Counted from the first letter of the stretch, positions 11,339-23,600 are shown. The stretch: 64,000 nucleotides of DNA from Dermacentor variabilis (GCF_050947875.1 NC_134571.1:229534024-229598023), one strand, 5' to 3'. Translations and numbers: made by a program. Notes: generated from the sequence alone by a model not told the origin.

Positions 11339-12593
11339 CAAGCGAACCCGACTATATCGAACCCGTTTACATCGAATTATTCTATATATCGAACAATTTC
11401 TGGACACGATATACTTACAATGAGTATATATTGCAAAAATTACGCTTATTTCGAACAAAAATAGCAGCAACACCCGATATATCGAACGTCAAGCGGCGGA
11501 AAGTGCCCCCGGAAGTTGGCTTTCCCTTGCTGTGGCGGAGAAAACCCGACCGCACGGCTCCATCCAACCGCTCTCCCTACCGTGACCGCGCCCGACCGCG
11601 CTGCCTCGGACGAGCCGTCGGCACCCCCCCCCCCCCCCCCCTGCAAAAAATGATCCTGGCCCGCCCACAGCGCTTGCTCAGACAGCCAATCGGATGCCCT
11701 TGTGCCCTCGTCATGCAAGATGGCAAAAGTGCGACTTGTCTCGCTGTTTTTGTGTGCACCTTGTAGGCTTTCTCCCGCAGTGTTGCCGTGATGAAACGGA
11801 AGAATTTGCCTTTCGGCGTGAAGCTCGCAATCATAAATCGTGTCGAACGCGGTGAGAAGTCGGATGTTCCCGCAGAGCACAAGATTCCGAGGAGCACTCT
11901 CAGCACGATCTTGAAGAATAAGGGGGAGATTAGGGCTAAAGCGTCCAAACTCTCCACCCGGTGCCCGTGGCGCCCGACCCGTACGCACGGCCGCGTACGA
12001 GTGGTTAATCTGAAATTGCTTCAGCCGTGCCGACTTCCGCGTGCTCGGTGATGACCGTAAATTCTGATGAATGCGACGAAGCCGTTGCCAGTGTTGCCGA
12101 AGTTTGGAGCGAACTGTCAGAATTTCCGGAAGCTGTTGACAAATCAACGATGGATGAGTTTGTGAGCACAAATGATGTGTCGCGACCACGGGAGAGCCCG
12201 AAAACGAAGACTACATTGCCAACATCGTACCGAGCACAAGTGAAAGTGGGCACAATGAGGAAAGCAACGACGGTCCTTGGCCCACATCCTCCGAAGTGAT
12301 TGGTGCGCTCGCACTAGTCCGGTGCTTCTGCGCGAATGCGGAAAGTTGCGGCCTCAGCTGCTCCGACTCCTTAATGTGGAAAAGTGCGTGCGTCGCAGGC
12401 AGCGAAATTGCCAAAGCAGAAGAAAATGCAGGACTATTTCGTGCGAAACTAAGCTAGTTTAATCAATAAAGTGATTTTATAAATGGTATGTGCTTTCATG
12501 ACATCCAATTATTTAGCAGGCTTATATCGAATTATGCTCTATATCGAACTGATAGGCGTTTTTTTGCGAGTTCGATATAGCCGGGTTCGACTG
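11339..12593 (+). mobile_element. Internally deleted Tigger/pogo element inserted in the LINE
   Basis: The left terminus CAAGCGAACCCGACTATATC is the inverted match of the right terminus GATATAGCCGGGTTCGACTG. TA precedes the left end (11337-11338); after the right end CA stands where the second TA is expected, one change. LINE reading frame stops at the left border and resumes after the right border, so the insertion is certain. Only the N-terminal DNA-binding part and an acidic C-terminal part of the transposase remain. The end of another copy of this family is at 1-129. Confidence 0.8.
11788..12299 (+). pseudogene. Tigger transposase remnant (CENP-B-type HTH and acidic tail)
   Basis: The ATG at 11788 or 11791 opens a frame with KRKNLPFGVKLAIINRVERG and then PRSTLSTILKNK, the psq/CENP-B N-terminal helix-turn-helix that binds the transposon ends in pogo/Tigger transposases. 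The homology stops after about 50 residues. The second frame (about 12049-12190) has DECDEAVASVAEVWSELSEF, an acidic stretch like the C-terminus of these proteins. The DDE catalytic domain that should lie between is absent, so the element could only move in trans. Confidence 0.65.
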
Positions 12594-14352
12594 CATTACC
12601 TGAACCTGCTATTTATCTTAATCAACAACAGCTCCCAGTGAGCCATGAACATAAATTTATGGACCTCATATTAGACACTGAATTAACATTTATCCCGCAC
12701 TTGAAATATCTGAAGGCGAGTGCATGAAAACAATGAATCTTCTGAAGCTCTTGTCCCGTACATCCGGGGGAAGTGACAGAAGATGCCTTTTGAGCCTGTA
12801 TGTGTCTGATAAGGTCACGCCTTGACTATGGTGCTATAGTGTATAGCTCTGCTACGCCTAATGCCTTGAAGATGTTAGATTCGATTCACCACTTAGGTAT
12901 CCGTTTTGCTACAGGTGCCTTCAGGACTAGTCCTGTAGAGAGCCTGTACGTTGAATCCAACGAATGGTCTCTTCATCTACAAAGAGCATATTTATCTTTC
13001 TCTTACACCTTGAAATAAATCAGATATTCAGCATCCATGTCATTTTGCAATTCGCGACTTGTCCTCTGTAAGGCTATTCCGTAACCGCCCAGCCATCAGG
13101 CCTCCTCTCTCCCTCCGAGTGGAAGCACTGTCAGAAGAAACAGGCGTCCCTTTTCTAGAAAATATCCCAATGGCTCCTACACGGTTCCCACAGCCTTTGG
13201 AGTGGCAAACTATCCAATGTGACATATCTTTCTTAGAAATATCGAAACGAGCGCCTGAGGCTCACATACAATCACATTTTCTTGAACTAAAAGAGAAGTA
13301 TTCCTGTGCTGAATTTTACACGGATGCTTCCAAGTCTGCTGATGGTGTTGCTTACGCAGCTCTTGGACCATCATTTTCAATATCTGGGACACTAAACCCA
13401 TACACAAGCATCTTTACAGCGGAAGCATATGCTATACTCTCGGCTATTAAACACATCAGGTTCACAAACGTCGCTAAGGCTGTTTTCTTCACAGACTCAT
13501 TAAGTGTCGTGAGAGCACTAATTAGTTTACAAAAACATAAGAATTCCATTTTGAATGAGCTGTATAACTTATTGTGCGCCCTATATATGTGTAATCAAGT
13601 GATTGTCATATGCTGGGTACGCGGTCACAAAGGTATAAAAGGGAACGAAGCAGCTTACGAAAGTGCAACATCAGTAACTTTTAGCGACAGAGATGGAAAT
13701 ATTCCCATCCCTACCACAGACCTAAAGCCTTTTCTACGCCGTAAATTAAGGAATCATTGGCAAGGCAAGTGGGATACACAAGTAATGAATAAGCTTCACA
13801 TAATAAAACCAAAACTGGGGAACTGGATAAGTGGGAAAACAGCACGTTACAAGGAAGTAATTCTTTGCCGATTAAGGATAGGCCACACATACGGTACTGA
13901 CTCTTATCTCTTGGCTGGAGGCGATCCCCCGACTTGTGGTAAGTGCAGCAATAATATATGACATTACTCCATGTTGTTATTCAGTGCCCTGCAATAGAAA
14001 CAGAGAGGAAAAAGTATTTTCCTTCTGCATATCGTGAAAATACACCTCTTCACCCTGCATTTTTTCATAGTGATAAACCGCTTTTTAACATGAAATTAGT
14101 CTTACAGTTTTTATTGGAAACATATACTCTCAAAGTCATTTGGACAGGAAATTTTTAGCACACGACTAACAGCCCTTCTAATAAAAGGGCTCTCTTGAGG
14201 TTCTACTATCACTGTTATGTGTTGTCTTGTTCCATCATGTTTTTTAACGAAACCCAATTGCGATCATCCATGCCCTAATAACTGTCATCATTTTAGTACC
14301 TATTTATCTTATGCCATTTACAGCCACAGTTTTTAGGCCTTTTTACAGCCAT

Positions 14353-14672
14353 GTCACATTTACCATGATGAATCCACTGTCCACTGCATTCACAATGCAT
14401 TGTTTAAATTACCTTTTGGCATGGCGCTCTTTGGCCATACTTGGCCCTTGCGCCATTAAACACATATCATCATCAAATCATTTGCCCGCCCAGAGGTATG
14501 CAGACGCCATGTCACATTTACAAATGATGAATCCACTGTCCACTGCATTCACAATGCATTGTTTAAATTACCTTTTGGCATGGTGCTCTTTGGCCATACT
14601 TGGCCCTTGTGCCATTAAACACATATCATCATCAAATCATTTGCCCGCCCAGAGGTATGCAGACGCCGTGAG
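14353..14672 (+). repeat. Two tandem copies of a 159-bp LINE 3' end segment
   Basis: The segment from ATGTCACATTTACCATGATG to CAGAGGTATGCAGACGCC occurs twice in a row with period 159 (for example ATGAATCCACTGTCCACTGC at 14368 and 14527), with only a handful of differences. Each copy contains GGCCCTTGCGCCATTAAACA and ATCATCATCAA, the probable 3' terminus of the I-clade LINE. Because 159 is a multiple of three, an artefactual open frame runs through both. Confidence 0.75.
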
Positions 14673-14679
14673 AAACTAT

Positions 14680-15650
14680 GGCACCTCTGCCTGCAGCACC
14701 ATCACGCGGCAGGAACGCATTTTGGGGCCAGCCTCCAGAGGCCGATCTTCACAACCCCCCATTCTATCCACCTAGCCGTAGCCATCACAGCGGCATCGCT
14801 AGGCCTAGCTGCTTCCACGTTCGCTGTTAAGCCTCTTGCTGTTCGGTGCCATGTTTTTCATTGAAACAATTTGCCACTGTCAGCAATGCGACTCTGCCGT
14901 TTTGGTCCTCACATTAGCTTCGAAGCTTGGAAAGCACAGCACGGTGCATAATGCAGATTTTAGAAAGTTATCTTGGCCTTAGTACAGTAATGTTACGTGG
15001 TGAAGCATACGCGAAAGTATTGCGGTGAAGCATAAGCTTGGGAAGGGGCTAGTGCCGCGGGACACAGTAGGTATTCCTTAATTATACACGTGTGCGTCCG
15101 GTATCTCTTGTCACAATACGAGCACCGATATGCCTGATACGTGTACTGACAGGCCTTCAGAGCTTTTTCGAATGTGCCTGTGGCGGTTTGAGCCCTCAAG
15201 GGCAGTAAATGACGTGCATTTATTTTTTCCAACTGGCCGATTTTTCTGACGTTTTCGCGGCCCCTAGGGAGCTCGAAAAATCAGACGTGGACTATGCAAC
15301 TGACCAAGAAGATGGTTCAAGTGGTCTGTGGGGCGAACGAGTGGCAGAAGGAGGACAAGAACAGAAAGGACCTACACATTGAGGAATGAACGGGAAAAAA
15401 AGCATGCTGCCGCCATTTTGAAGGAGCTTGAGCTAAAAAAACAAAGTCTCGGCTAATGCCAAGATGCAGGTGTCCCTCACCCAAACCAAAATAAACTCTT
15501 TTGAATAGTGAAACGTAATACTGAGGCGTTGTGTGCAGGCTGAGAGTATGTCTGGACAGTTGAGGGCAACTTAACAGCTGTTGAGAGAGAATCCCATTTG
15601 TGACATAGGATGACTCGATTCACAAGAGGTTTTACCATTTTTTTCAAAGG
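14680..15650. other. Intergenic stretch, nothing reliable
   Basis: No gene is supported. On the minus strand at 15120-15090 there is a short CSYCDKRYRTHTC string that looks like half a zinc finger but is isolated. The segment at 15235-15300 has a pogo-like feel but no matching TIR for the Tigger copy that follows. Confidence 0.4.
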
Positions 15651-15654
15651 TATG

Positions 15655-16856
15655 TTATTTGCTGAGCATATCACCAGCCCCCCCTCCCCTTTGTGTATAT
15701 GACATACTCGGTGAAGGTCGTGGTGAGTTTAAACCCTCGAAATAATCGTCAGCGAAGCCTGCATCGGCTTTGAGCGTCATCGAGGTTGTTGCGTCCCTAG
15801 CAGAGGAGGCAGTCTCTTGCTTAAAGCCATAGTGCTTGAACAAGTTAGCGATTATGCTTCGCGACACTGCGTTCCACAAACTGGCAATAAAATTCATGGC
15901 GTCAAGCACAGTGATCATTTTTTCGAACTCGCTGCAATCCATAGCCGCCAGCCGACGCTGCACTAACTGCTTCCGGTAGCCTTTGATGCACTTAATGATG
16001 CCGGCATCCAGCGGCTGCAGCCGGCTTGCGCAGTTGGGCGGAAGAAAAAACCTTTGTTTCTCAGGCTGGACTTATCGGGTGGTTGGATCGGGTGGTTGGC
16101 ATGGTGCGTTGTCCACGAAAAGCAATATTTTCCTCGCCTTAGCACCTATTTTGTTGTCCAGCTGCTTCAAAAAATTGCTGAAGAGCAAAAACGTCATCCA
16201 TGCCTTTCTGTTGAAGGTGTAGCTGCATGGCAGCGTCTTCAAGTTCTTAAAGCACCGTGGCTTTTGCAAACTTTCCAACAGCAAGCACGGGCAGCCTCTC
16301 GGAACCGTCCTCGTTAGCACAGAATAGTGCCGTCACACGCTCTTTACTACGCTTGCCACCAGGACAGCTGTCACCCTTAAACGCAAGGGTCTGCTAGGGC
16401 TGCATATGGTAAAATATACCGCTCTTGTTGGCACTGAAAACGTCGCAGGGCTTGTATGCAGCAATCGTCTCCGGCGGCGACTCCATCCGCTCATTCACTG
16501 TCAAAACGTCCACTCGAAGTGCTTTCTCCACAGGAGCGGCTGTACGCAATCCTGTTTTATTTTTTAAAGTGATCCAGCCACCCATTCGATGCCTGAAAGT
16601 CGTCGATGCTCAAACGCAATGCCACAAGGTCTGCCTTTTCTTTTAGAATTGCACCGTCAACATTGATCGCAGAGCTCCGTGCTTGATCCAACCACTTGAC
16701 GAGAAGTTTTTCTAACTTCTCATGCTGTCCTTCTTTTCCCGCTTTCCGCTTAAGCCTGAACTTGTTGGCATTCTGCAATATCATCGCTTTATTTGCCATA
16801 ATCGTCTTAAGCGAAGATTCGGGTATCTTAAGGTCCCGGGCAACGAGGGCTTTCAT
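15655..16856 (-). pseudogene. Tigger-type transposase, frameshifted and catalytically altered
   Basis: On the minus strand the order is: a CENP-B-type DNA-binding part at 16856-16557 (LKIPESSLKTIMANKAMI, then LEKLLVKWLDQARSSAINV and DFQASNGWLDHFK); the start of the DDE domain at 16585-16394 (PCDVFSANKSGIFYHMQP); the second catalytic block at 16320-16072 (RKAWMTFLLF, then KILLFVDNAPC); and the third part with LQPLDAGI and IKGYRKQL, continuing to about 15655. In functional Tigger enzymes the first block reads NADE(T/S)G, so the catalytic Asp is Asn here. The blocks lie in different frames. The copy is dead twice over. Confidence 0.7.
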
Positions 16857-17072
16857 GGCTCCATGCCGCTTTTATGCTTCCTCAGTAATATTCAGCTGAG
16901 CGACAGAATGGTCTGCTTTCGGGACATCGTGCGTCGCGTTGCTCCACACAACTCAAAACCTCCGCTGCACACTGGTCGCTCGGATTATGACAAAGAACAT
17001 GTGCGATAAACCTAAGCCTCTCCGCGCTACCTTGTTGGCGATCTGCTGCTGGGAAACTGGAAGGAGAGAAAT

Positions 17073-17300
17073 GCTTCCCCTACACAACGAATGGTGATGC
17101 CACAGAGAAGAGAGGGAGTAAGTGATTGTGGAGAAGAAAAGGTGCTATTTCAGCACAGCGGGCGGCGTGGGCGCCTGCTGGTGTGAGGGAGAGAAATGCT
17201 TCCCCAACGCGACGAGAGGCGATGCCACCAAGAAGAGATGGAGAAAGTGTGGAGAAGAAAAGGCGCTATTTCAGCACAGTGAGGGTCGCAACATTTTCAG
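17073..17300 (-). repeat. Tandem duplication of about 115 bp in the Tigger leader
   Basis: GGAGAGAAATGCTTCCCC at 17073 recurs at 17188, and GAGAAGAAAAGG(T/C)GCTATTTCAG recurs likewise. The two copies differ at many scattered positions, so the duplication is not recent. It sits between the transposase start and the terminus, where a transposon promoter would lie. Confidence 0.6.
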
Positions 17301-17527
17301 CGAGCATTGCGGCACTTTCCCTGCTCCGTCTTTTTTCATGTGGAAAGACAGAGCAAGGAAAGAGACCTGCAGCACTTTTCTTTCGTCCGCCGTTCCGTCT
17401 CGCGCTTTGTGAGGGTCGTATAACGCAGGTCAGGCGTAAAATTGCGTTGGATAACCAGGGTTTTAATGCATTGCTTCTATGGGGACTTCGCCGGGACTGG
17501 GGTATGTATAACTGGGGTTCCACTGTA

Positions 17528-17836
17528 GTTCGGACCCTCATAACCAGCAGCAACTGGTGCAGCAGGCCTGGGAGACAGTAAGAGCCACAGGAGCCCTGGA
17601 CTAAGGGCACCTCCCGCACAAGCAGAAAGACACCTACTTGTCCGTTCTGTTTTTTTTTTTATATAAAATTTTTCCTCCTCCTCCTCCTGTGTGTCTGTCT
17701 TTCTTTCCGTCCCGTTTGAATTCTGCACTTTTGTTTATTTCATTCAACTAAAAGAGTGCCTATACTTTGTGCTCGGTGCAAGATGAGACTAAGTGATGGT
17801 CGATTTTACCATTTATTGCTGTTGAGAAGAGGTTTA
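17528..17836. other. Short intergenic stretch
   Basis: Contains a T run and a TCCTCCTCCTCCTCC tract at about 17672-17690. No gene is seen. Confidence 0.5.
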
Positions 17837-19985
17837 TTAGTGGCTCCTTAAGCAAAGGCACAGCGGCCGGGAATGGCGAGGCAGCCCAAAGCACTTTCCA
17901 AAATGACGCCAGCAATCAGCAGCGCTAGCCCAGCCGAGCCGCTCATTGGCAATGTGGCTGTACCGCAAGACACGTCCCCTTCTTTGCAATCTCCCCCCAA
18001 ACAAAAGGAGCCATCCTGGTGACTTAAAAATTGCGAGGCAGAGGGTCGTGGTAGGGCCTGAGGCGTGAGATGTGGATAATGTCGCATCCAAGCCGCTGCA
18101 AGTTGTCAGGTGGTGACAGTGGCTCAATGAGAAAATTAACCGGAGATGTTCACTCGAAGACTCAGTGAGGCCCTGCGAATTTTGGGCCGAGTTTCGAGGA
18201 AAGCCCCGGCATTTGGAAAGGGATAGACAGCCACACAAGAGAGCCTGGATCGTAGGTTCTGTTTGGAAGCGAGTCAGTGTGGTTTTCTTTCTGGCACTGC
18301 TGTTGCTCTGCGATAAAGGTGCGCACGAGCTGGTGACATTCTTCAGCTTCTCGGGCGATGTCAGACACAGGTAGACATTTGGAGGTGTCAAGACCGTATG
18401 GAAGGAGCGTGTCGATGGTATGCGTAGGCTCGTAGCCATACAGGAGGAAGAAAGGTGAAAATCCCGTAGGGGCCTGGATCACTGGTTGTACGCGAATGTG
18501 ATAAATGGAAGGATGTGGTTCTAGTTACATATCACCAAGTGTGCAGCTAAATCGCTCTGTGAGCCCGTTAGTCTGGGGATGGTATGCAATGCTTGTCTGA
18601 TGAATAACATGGCATTCCGATAGCAAACCTTCGACAATTTTGGAGAGATCCGACCTCTATTGTTCAGGAGTTCTTAAGGTGCACCGTGTCGAAGAACAAA
18701 GTGATGTAGCACGAAAGAGGCTACATCCCATGCTGTAGCACTTAGTCAAGCAGCAGTTTCGGCATTGCCTATCAAATGGTCAACAGCAACTGCAATCCAC
18801 CAATTGCCGTCTGGTGTCATATGAAGCGGGCCATATAGGTCGATGCAGACATGATCGCAGGGTTTGGCACTGCACGGGAGTGGCTGCAAGACACCAGATG
18901 GGCTTAAAGGCGGCTATTTCCAGCGTTGACAGTCAAGGCAGCACCAAACAAACTTTTGTACAAAATTGTACACACTGCGCTAGTAGTAGTGGTGGTGCGC
19001 TTGTTTGTACGTGTTGAAAACTCCGGCGTGGCCACACTGCGGATCGTTGTGGAAAGAGGCACATAATTTTTACCTTAAGCTGGGGGGAATCACCAGAAGC
19101 CACCTATGGCTTCCAGGAGCACAACTGCGTCGGTGCAGCAGCTGGTCACGAATGGCGAAAAGAACTGCTTATTGTCGGAGGGTTCAGGATATAGGGATTG
19201 TCAATGATCCAGATAGTTAGTCGAAAAGAAAAGCAATCCATGGGTCACGACGTTCTGCAGTGGCAAAGGAGTCGATATTGAGAGACGACATGGAGTGTGC
19301 CGAAGTTGTTCCACAGGCCGAGCCTGGAGGTAAAGGTGAACGGGACCAGTCGTCTGCATCTGAGTGTGTGCACCTGCTGCGGTATACGATGCGAATATTG
19401 TACTCCTGGACGCGTAGTGCCCAATGGGCTAGGCGGCCAGTGGGATCTTTCAAGTTGGCAAGTCAACGAAGCGCGGGGTGACTTGTAACCAAGTTGAATG
19501 GGTGCCTGTATAGGCATGGTTGGAACTTGACAAGTACCCGTACTAAAGCCAAGCACTCTTTTTAGGTCACGCTGTAATGGGCCTCAGGCTACGTCAACAT
19601 GCGACTCACATAGGCGACTATGTATTCGATATAGCCAGGCTTTTGTTGGGTAAGGACGGCATTGAGACCAGCCCCGCTGGCGTCTATATGTACCTCAGTT
19701 GCAGTGGACGGGTCGAAATGGTGAAGAATAGGTGCAGAGAGAAGACGACGCAGCGTAGCAAATGTGGAATCGCATGCAGGGAACCAGGAGAAGCCGGCAT
19801 CACCGTTTAGAAGCTGAGTCAATGGCACCATGACGTATGCAAAACTGATGACAGAGAGCAAGCACCATCGGTGAATTAGGATCGAAGCGAGCAGCCTTCG
19901 CTACCATGTTGATGCATAAACCCTGTATGTGGTGTAGCATTCTGGTATACTTCTACCAGAGCCTGCTAAACACCGCGCATGTGCT
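17837..19985 (-). pseudogene. Gypsy retrotransposon remnant (RT end, RNase H, integrase), minus strand
   Basis: On the minus strand, RT/RNase H sequence runs 19861-19589 (VPLTQLLNGDAGFSWF, then TEVHIDASGAGLNAVLTQQK) and 19453-19217 (DPTGRLAHWALRVQEYNI, the end of RNase H). Integrase-end sequence is at 18482-18162 (GFSPFFLLYGYEPTH). The intermediate integrase core is frameshifted and hard to read. No protease or Gag is seen. It stops where the LTR of the next Gypsy element begins at 20003, so that element may have inserted into it. I found no LTRs for it. Confidence 0.7.
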
Positions 19986-20087
19986 GTCATGGCAGCCGGT
20001 ATATAGTATTACGATATTGTCGAGAGATACCCGAGAGACGACCCGCTATGAGAACGAGGCCACTATGAGAAGCTTGAGGCCGCCTGT

Positions 20088-20585
20088 TTGCCAGCTTTCT
20101 CCACAATGCCTCCCGATCCGCCAGCAACCACGATTGCCATGATTCAGGCCGTAGTCCGACACGAATTTGAGAACATGGGTCTGAACTCCGTGTGTTCAAC
20201 ATCTCAATCCAGCGTTCCCCAGTTCTCTACCGGTCCTCCTCGTCCCCGACAGTCCTTTTCCGCCACATCTCGCCGCAACCCGTCCGATTGGCGCACCCCT
20301 GATGACAGACCAATCTGCTTTCACTGCTGTCGCATCGGCCACGTCGCTCATCACTGCCGCAACCGATGGCCTCCGCCTCCTCGGACATACGCCACCACTT
20401 ACTCCCGCACCTTTGGACCTTCTTTTCCCTATGCCACCCGCCGTGAACCCACTGCCGCTGATGCTCCTGCTCCAAACCTTCGCTACAGCCGCTCACCCTC
20501 ACCTCGACGCCGTCAGTCCCGTTCGCCCCAACCCCGCCGCTTCTCTTCGCCGCCTATCCCCTCCCGGGCCCAGCTGGAAAACTAG
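20088..20585 (+). pseudogene. Gypsy A gag C-terminus with CCHC knuckle
   Basis: The frame gives RNPSDWRTPDDRPICFHCCR, then IGHVAHHCRNR, an intact CX2CX4HX4C zinc knuckle of the nucleocapsid. An arginine/serine/proline-rich tail follows, ending in QLEN and TAG. The capsid domain is missing, since the frame starts right after the LTR remnant. The gag end reads GGAAAAC then TAG, and the pol frame is -1 to it, as in the intact Gypsy element at 55-61 kb. Confidence 0.7.
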
Positions 20586-20609
20586 GCACTGCAGCTTCTG
20601 GAGGTGAAG

Positions 20610-23600
20610 CTGCATTGTCGTCACTGCCCTCAAATCCTCTGCTCACGCTAAACACGAACTAAAACATTCTTGACGTTGACGTTGATGGATATCCTGTCAC
20701 GGCACTCATCGATACAGGGGCACATATTTCTATTATGAGTGCTGCCTTCCGACAACGACTGAACAAGCTCCTCACCCCAGCGTCGACACGCATCGTCCGC
20801 GTTGCGGATGGCGGTACTGTGCCTATCATCGGCATGTGTACGGCACGTGTTAGCATCGCCGGCCGCCACTCTCCTGTCCTCTTCACCGTGATTGCTCATT
20901 GCCCCCACGACCTCATTCTCAGCCTCGATTTTCTCTCCGCGCATTCTGCTCTTATTGACTGCTCTGCCAGTACCCTTCGCCTTGAGTTACCGATTCTTGC
21001 AAAACCTTCTGACGCACTGCAGTGCCGCCTACGCCCCACTGGCTTTATTTGCCTGCTGCCAAAATCAATAGCCTATATTGAACTCTTGTCTTCCCCACCA
21101 GTCCCTGATGGCGAGTACCTCGTCACTCCTCTGCGCGGCATTCCACTACATTATGACGTTACCGTGCCTCACAGTATACTTACTATTACTGCGAACCGCA
21201 CTTTCATGCCTATCGTTAACTTTGGATTGGCGAAGCAAATTCTGCCACAAGGTATTTGCCTTGCCAACGTTGATTGTCTCGGCGACCATCACGTGTCAAC
21301 TTTATCAACCGATCCTTCTTGCGAGCTTAGCAGGCCTCTCGTGCCAGCCTCGGCCGCCGATCCCAAGATACAGAAAATGGTTGCGACGGACCTGTCTTCT
21401 GTGCAGGCTGAAGACCTTTATCAAGTATTATCGGCCTACAGAGATATTTTCGACTTCGACGATCGCCCTTTAGGCCAGATGCTCACGGTCAAGTATCCGA
21501 TTCTTACTGGCGATGCTACTCCTATTCACCGACGACCGTACCGAGTTTCTGCGTCAGAACGCCAAGTAATTCAAAGCGAAGTGAACAAAATGCTAGACAA
21601 AAACATCATTGAACCTTCTTCGAGTCCCTGGGCGTCACCTGTAGTGTTGGTTAAGAAGAAGGATGGCACGTGGCGCTTCTGTGTAGACTATCGTCATCTG
21701 AACAACATTACTAAGAAGGACGTCTACCCGCTCCCACATATAGACGACGCCCTTGACTGCCTCCACGGTTCCAGCAATTTCTCTTCTATTGATCTTCGTT
21801 CTGGATACTGGCAGATTGCTGTTGACGATATGGACAGAGAAAAAACCGCGTTCATCACACCTGATGGCCTATACCAATTTAAAGTAATGCCGTTTGGATT
21901 ATGCAACGCCCCTGCCACCTTTGAGCGTATGATGGACTCCTTGCTCTGAGGTTTCAAATAGTCCACATGTCTCTGCTACCTCGACGACGACATCGTCTTC
22001 TCACCCACGTTCGACACTCACCTTGAGCGTCTCACAGCTATACTTGATGTATTTCGAAAGGCGAAGCTGAAACTTAACTTGTCCAAATGTCGTTTCGGCC
22101 GCCGCCTAATTACTGTTCTGGGCCACCTCGTTGACGCTTCTGGAGTACAGCCTGATCCCGACAAAACCCGTGCTGTCCGAGACTTTCCGGTTCCGAAGAC
22201 AGCCGCCGACGTTCGAAGTTTTGTAGGGCTATGCTCGTACTTTCGTCGTTTTATTCAAGATTTTGCGGCAATTGCTAGACCCCTCACTAATCTTTTGAAG
22301 AAAGGCGTACAATTCTCGTGGGGTACTGCAGAAACCGTCGCCTTCTCTCGTCTCGTTACTCTTCTCACCACCCATTCTCGCCCACTTTGACCCTGATGCC
22401 CCTACAGAATTGCGTACAGATGCCAGCGGTCATGGCGTAGGTGCAGTCTTAGCCCAGCGTCAGCGTGGCCAGGATCGCGTTATTGCTTATGCGAGCCGCC
22501 TCCTCACCCCACCGGAGCGCAACTATTCCATTATGGATCAAGAATGCCTTGCTGTGGTCTGGGCGGTAGCGAAGTTCCGTCCTTACCTTTACGGTCGCCC
22601 TTTTTCCGTAGTCACTGACCATCATGCTCTCTGCTGGCTCTCATCGCTAAGAGATCCTACAGGCCGGCTTGGTCGATGGGATTTGAGGCTACAAGAATTT
22701 TCATATTCCGTGGTGTACAAGTCTGGCCGCCTGCACCAAGACGCTGACAGCTTGTCGCGTTACCCTGTTGACGACCCTGACTCCTCCAATATTATCAGTG
22801 CTGCTTGCGTATTCTCTGTGTCGCAGCTGCTTCATTTCGCTGACGAGCAACATCGTGACGCCTACATCAGAGCACTCATCGACCGTTTTGAACACTCTCC
22901 GGCCGACGCCACACTACGCCTCTTCGTCCTCCGTGACGGTACTCTGTACCGTCGTAACCTTCATCCGGACGGCTCTGAGTTCCTGCTTGTCATACCTAAA
23001 CACCTCCGCTCAACCGTTTTAGAAGAGCTCCACGACGCACCAACGGCAGGACACCTCGGCGTATCTCGAACCTATGACCGTGTACGTCGCCGTTTTTTCT
23101 GGCCGGGCCTTGCCCGTTCCGTACGACGTTACGTCGCCGCCTGTGAACTTTGCCTACGACGCAAGAAGCCTTCCCAGCTCCCCGCTGGTTACCTGCAGCC
23201 GCTCGACATCCCTGCCGAGCCCTTCCATCGTGTGGACCTTCTCGGCCCATTTCCGGAATCTACATCAGGAAACAAGTGGGTTGCAGTCGCGGCGGACTAC
23301 GCGACCCGCTATGCCGTAACCCGCACTCTTCTGACCAGTTGCGCAAATGATGTTGCGGACTTCCTCCTGCATGATATCATTTTGATTCATGGTGCTCCGC
23401 GTCAATTGCTGACAGACCGTGGCCGTACGTTCTTAGCCACAGTCATTGACGACATCATGCGTGCCTGCTCAATACAGCATAAGTTTACCACCTCCTACCA
23501 CCCTCAAACGAACGGCCTCACTGCGCGTTTGAACCGCACCCTTACAGACATGCTATCCAAATACGTTTCAGACGACCACCGTGACTGGTACCAGGCTCTA

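Larger units (their letters stand above)
9184..14158 (+). pseudogene. I-clade LINE ORF2 (endonuclease, RT, RNase H), broken
   Basis: Residues 1-220 are an AP-like endonuclease: MHWNVRGL, VQETHL, VVGDLNAHNTLWG and the final GTDHSPI block. In-frame stops follow at 10156-10158 and twice more before 10477. The RT palm is seen from SAPGSDRI (about 10510), with NSYRSIALT, a frameshift near 11000, GVPQGGVLS and the active-site VYVDDVQIG near 11175. A 1255-bp Tigger element then splits the thumb; coding resumes about 12600 with LDYGAIVYSSA. RNase H is at 13059-13961: FYTDASKSADG with the first Asp, TAEAYAIL, FFTDSLS and WVRGHKGIKGNEAA. A C-terminal segment ends near 14158. The enzyme would nick DNA and copy the element RNA, but this copy cannot make it. 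Confidence 0.8.
7550..14500 (+). mobile_element. Nearly full-length I-clade LINE, split by a Tigger insertion
   Basis: The order is a pyrimidine-rich 5' leader (about 7550-7943), ORF1 with CCHC knuckles (7944-9137), ORF2 with AP-like endonuclease, reverse transcriptase and RNase H (9184-14158), then a 3' untranslated region that ends near CATATCATCATCAAATC. An RNase H domain after the RT is the hallmark of the I group of LINEs. The RT is interrupted at 11339-12593 by a DNA transposon. Both ORFs have stops or frameshifts, so it is an inactive copy. The exact 5' end and target duplication could not be fixed. Confidence 0.8.
15655..17525 (-). mobile_element. Tigger-type DNA transposon, minus strand, left end not found
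   Basis: The transposase remnant lies at 16856-15655. Upstream of it, on the minus strand, a leader with a tandem duplication leads to the terminus CAGTGGAACCCCAGTTATAC, ending at 17525 with TA at 17526-17527. CAGTG-plus-GAAC-type ends with TA targets are typical of Tigger/pogo. I could not find the matching inverted terminus beyond 15655, so the far end is deleted or diverged. Confidence 0.65.

Noticed and set aside
11446..12189. 247-codon open frame on the minus strand
   Set aside because: It is antisense to the Tigger element and its transposase remnant; the sequence is low-complexity glycine runs over the C tract and has no family features.
14353..14672. Possible CRISPR-like repeat
   Set aside because: Only two long direct repeats without spacers; it is a tandem duplication in a eukaryotic genome.
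14311..14775. 154-codon plus-strand frame with an internal repeat
   Set aside because: It is the 3' untranslated end of the LINE read through twice because the 159-bp duplication is a multiple of three.
15014..15232. Zinc-finger protein on the minus strand (CSYCDKRYRTH)
   Set aside because: A single incomplete finger in a short frame without neighbours is likely chance.
20227..20502. Minus-strand frame opposite gag
   Set aside because: It is antisense to the zinc-knuckle coding region of Gypsy A.
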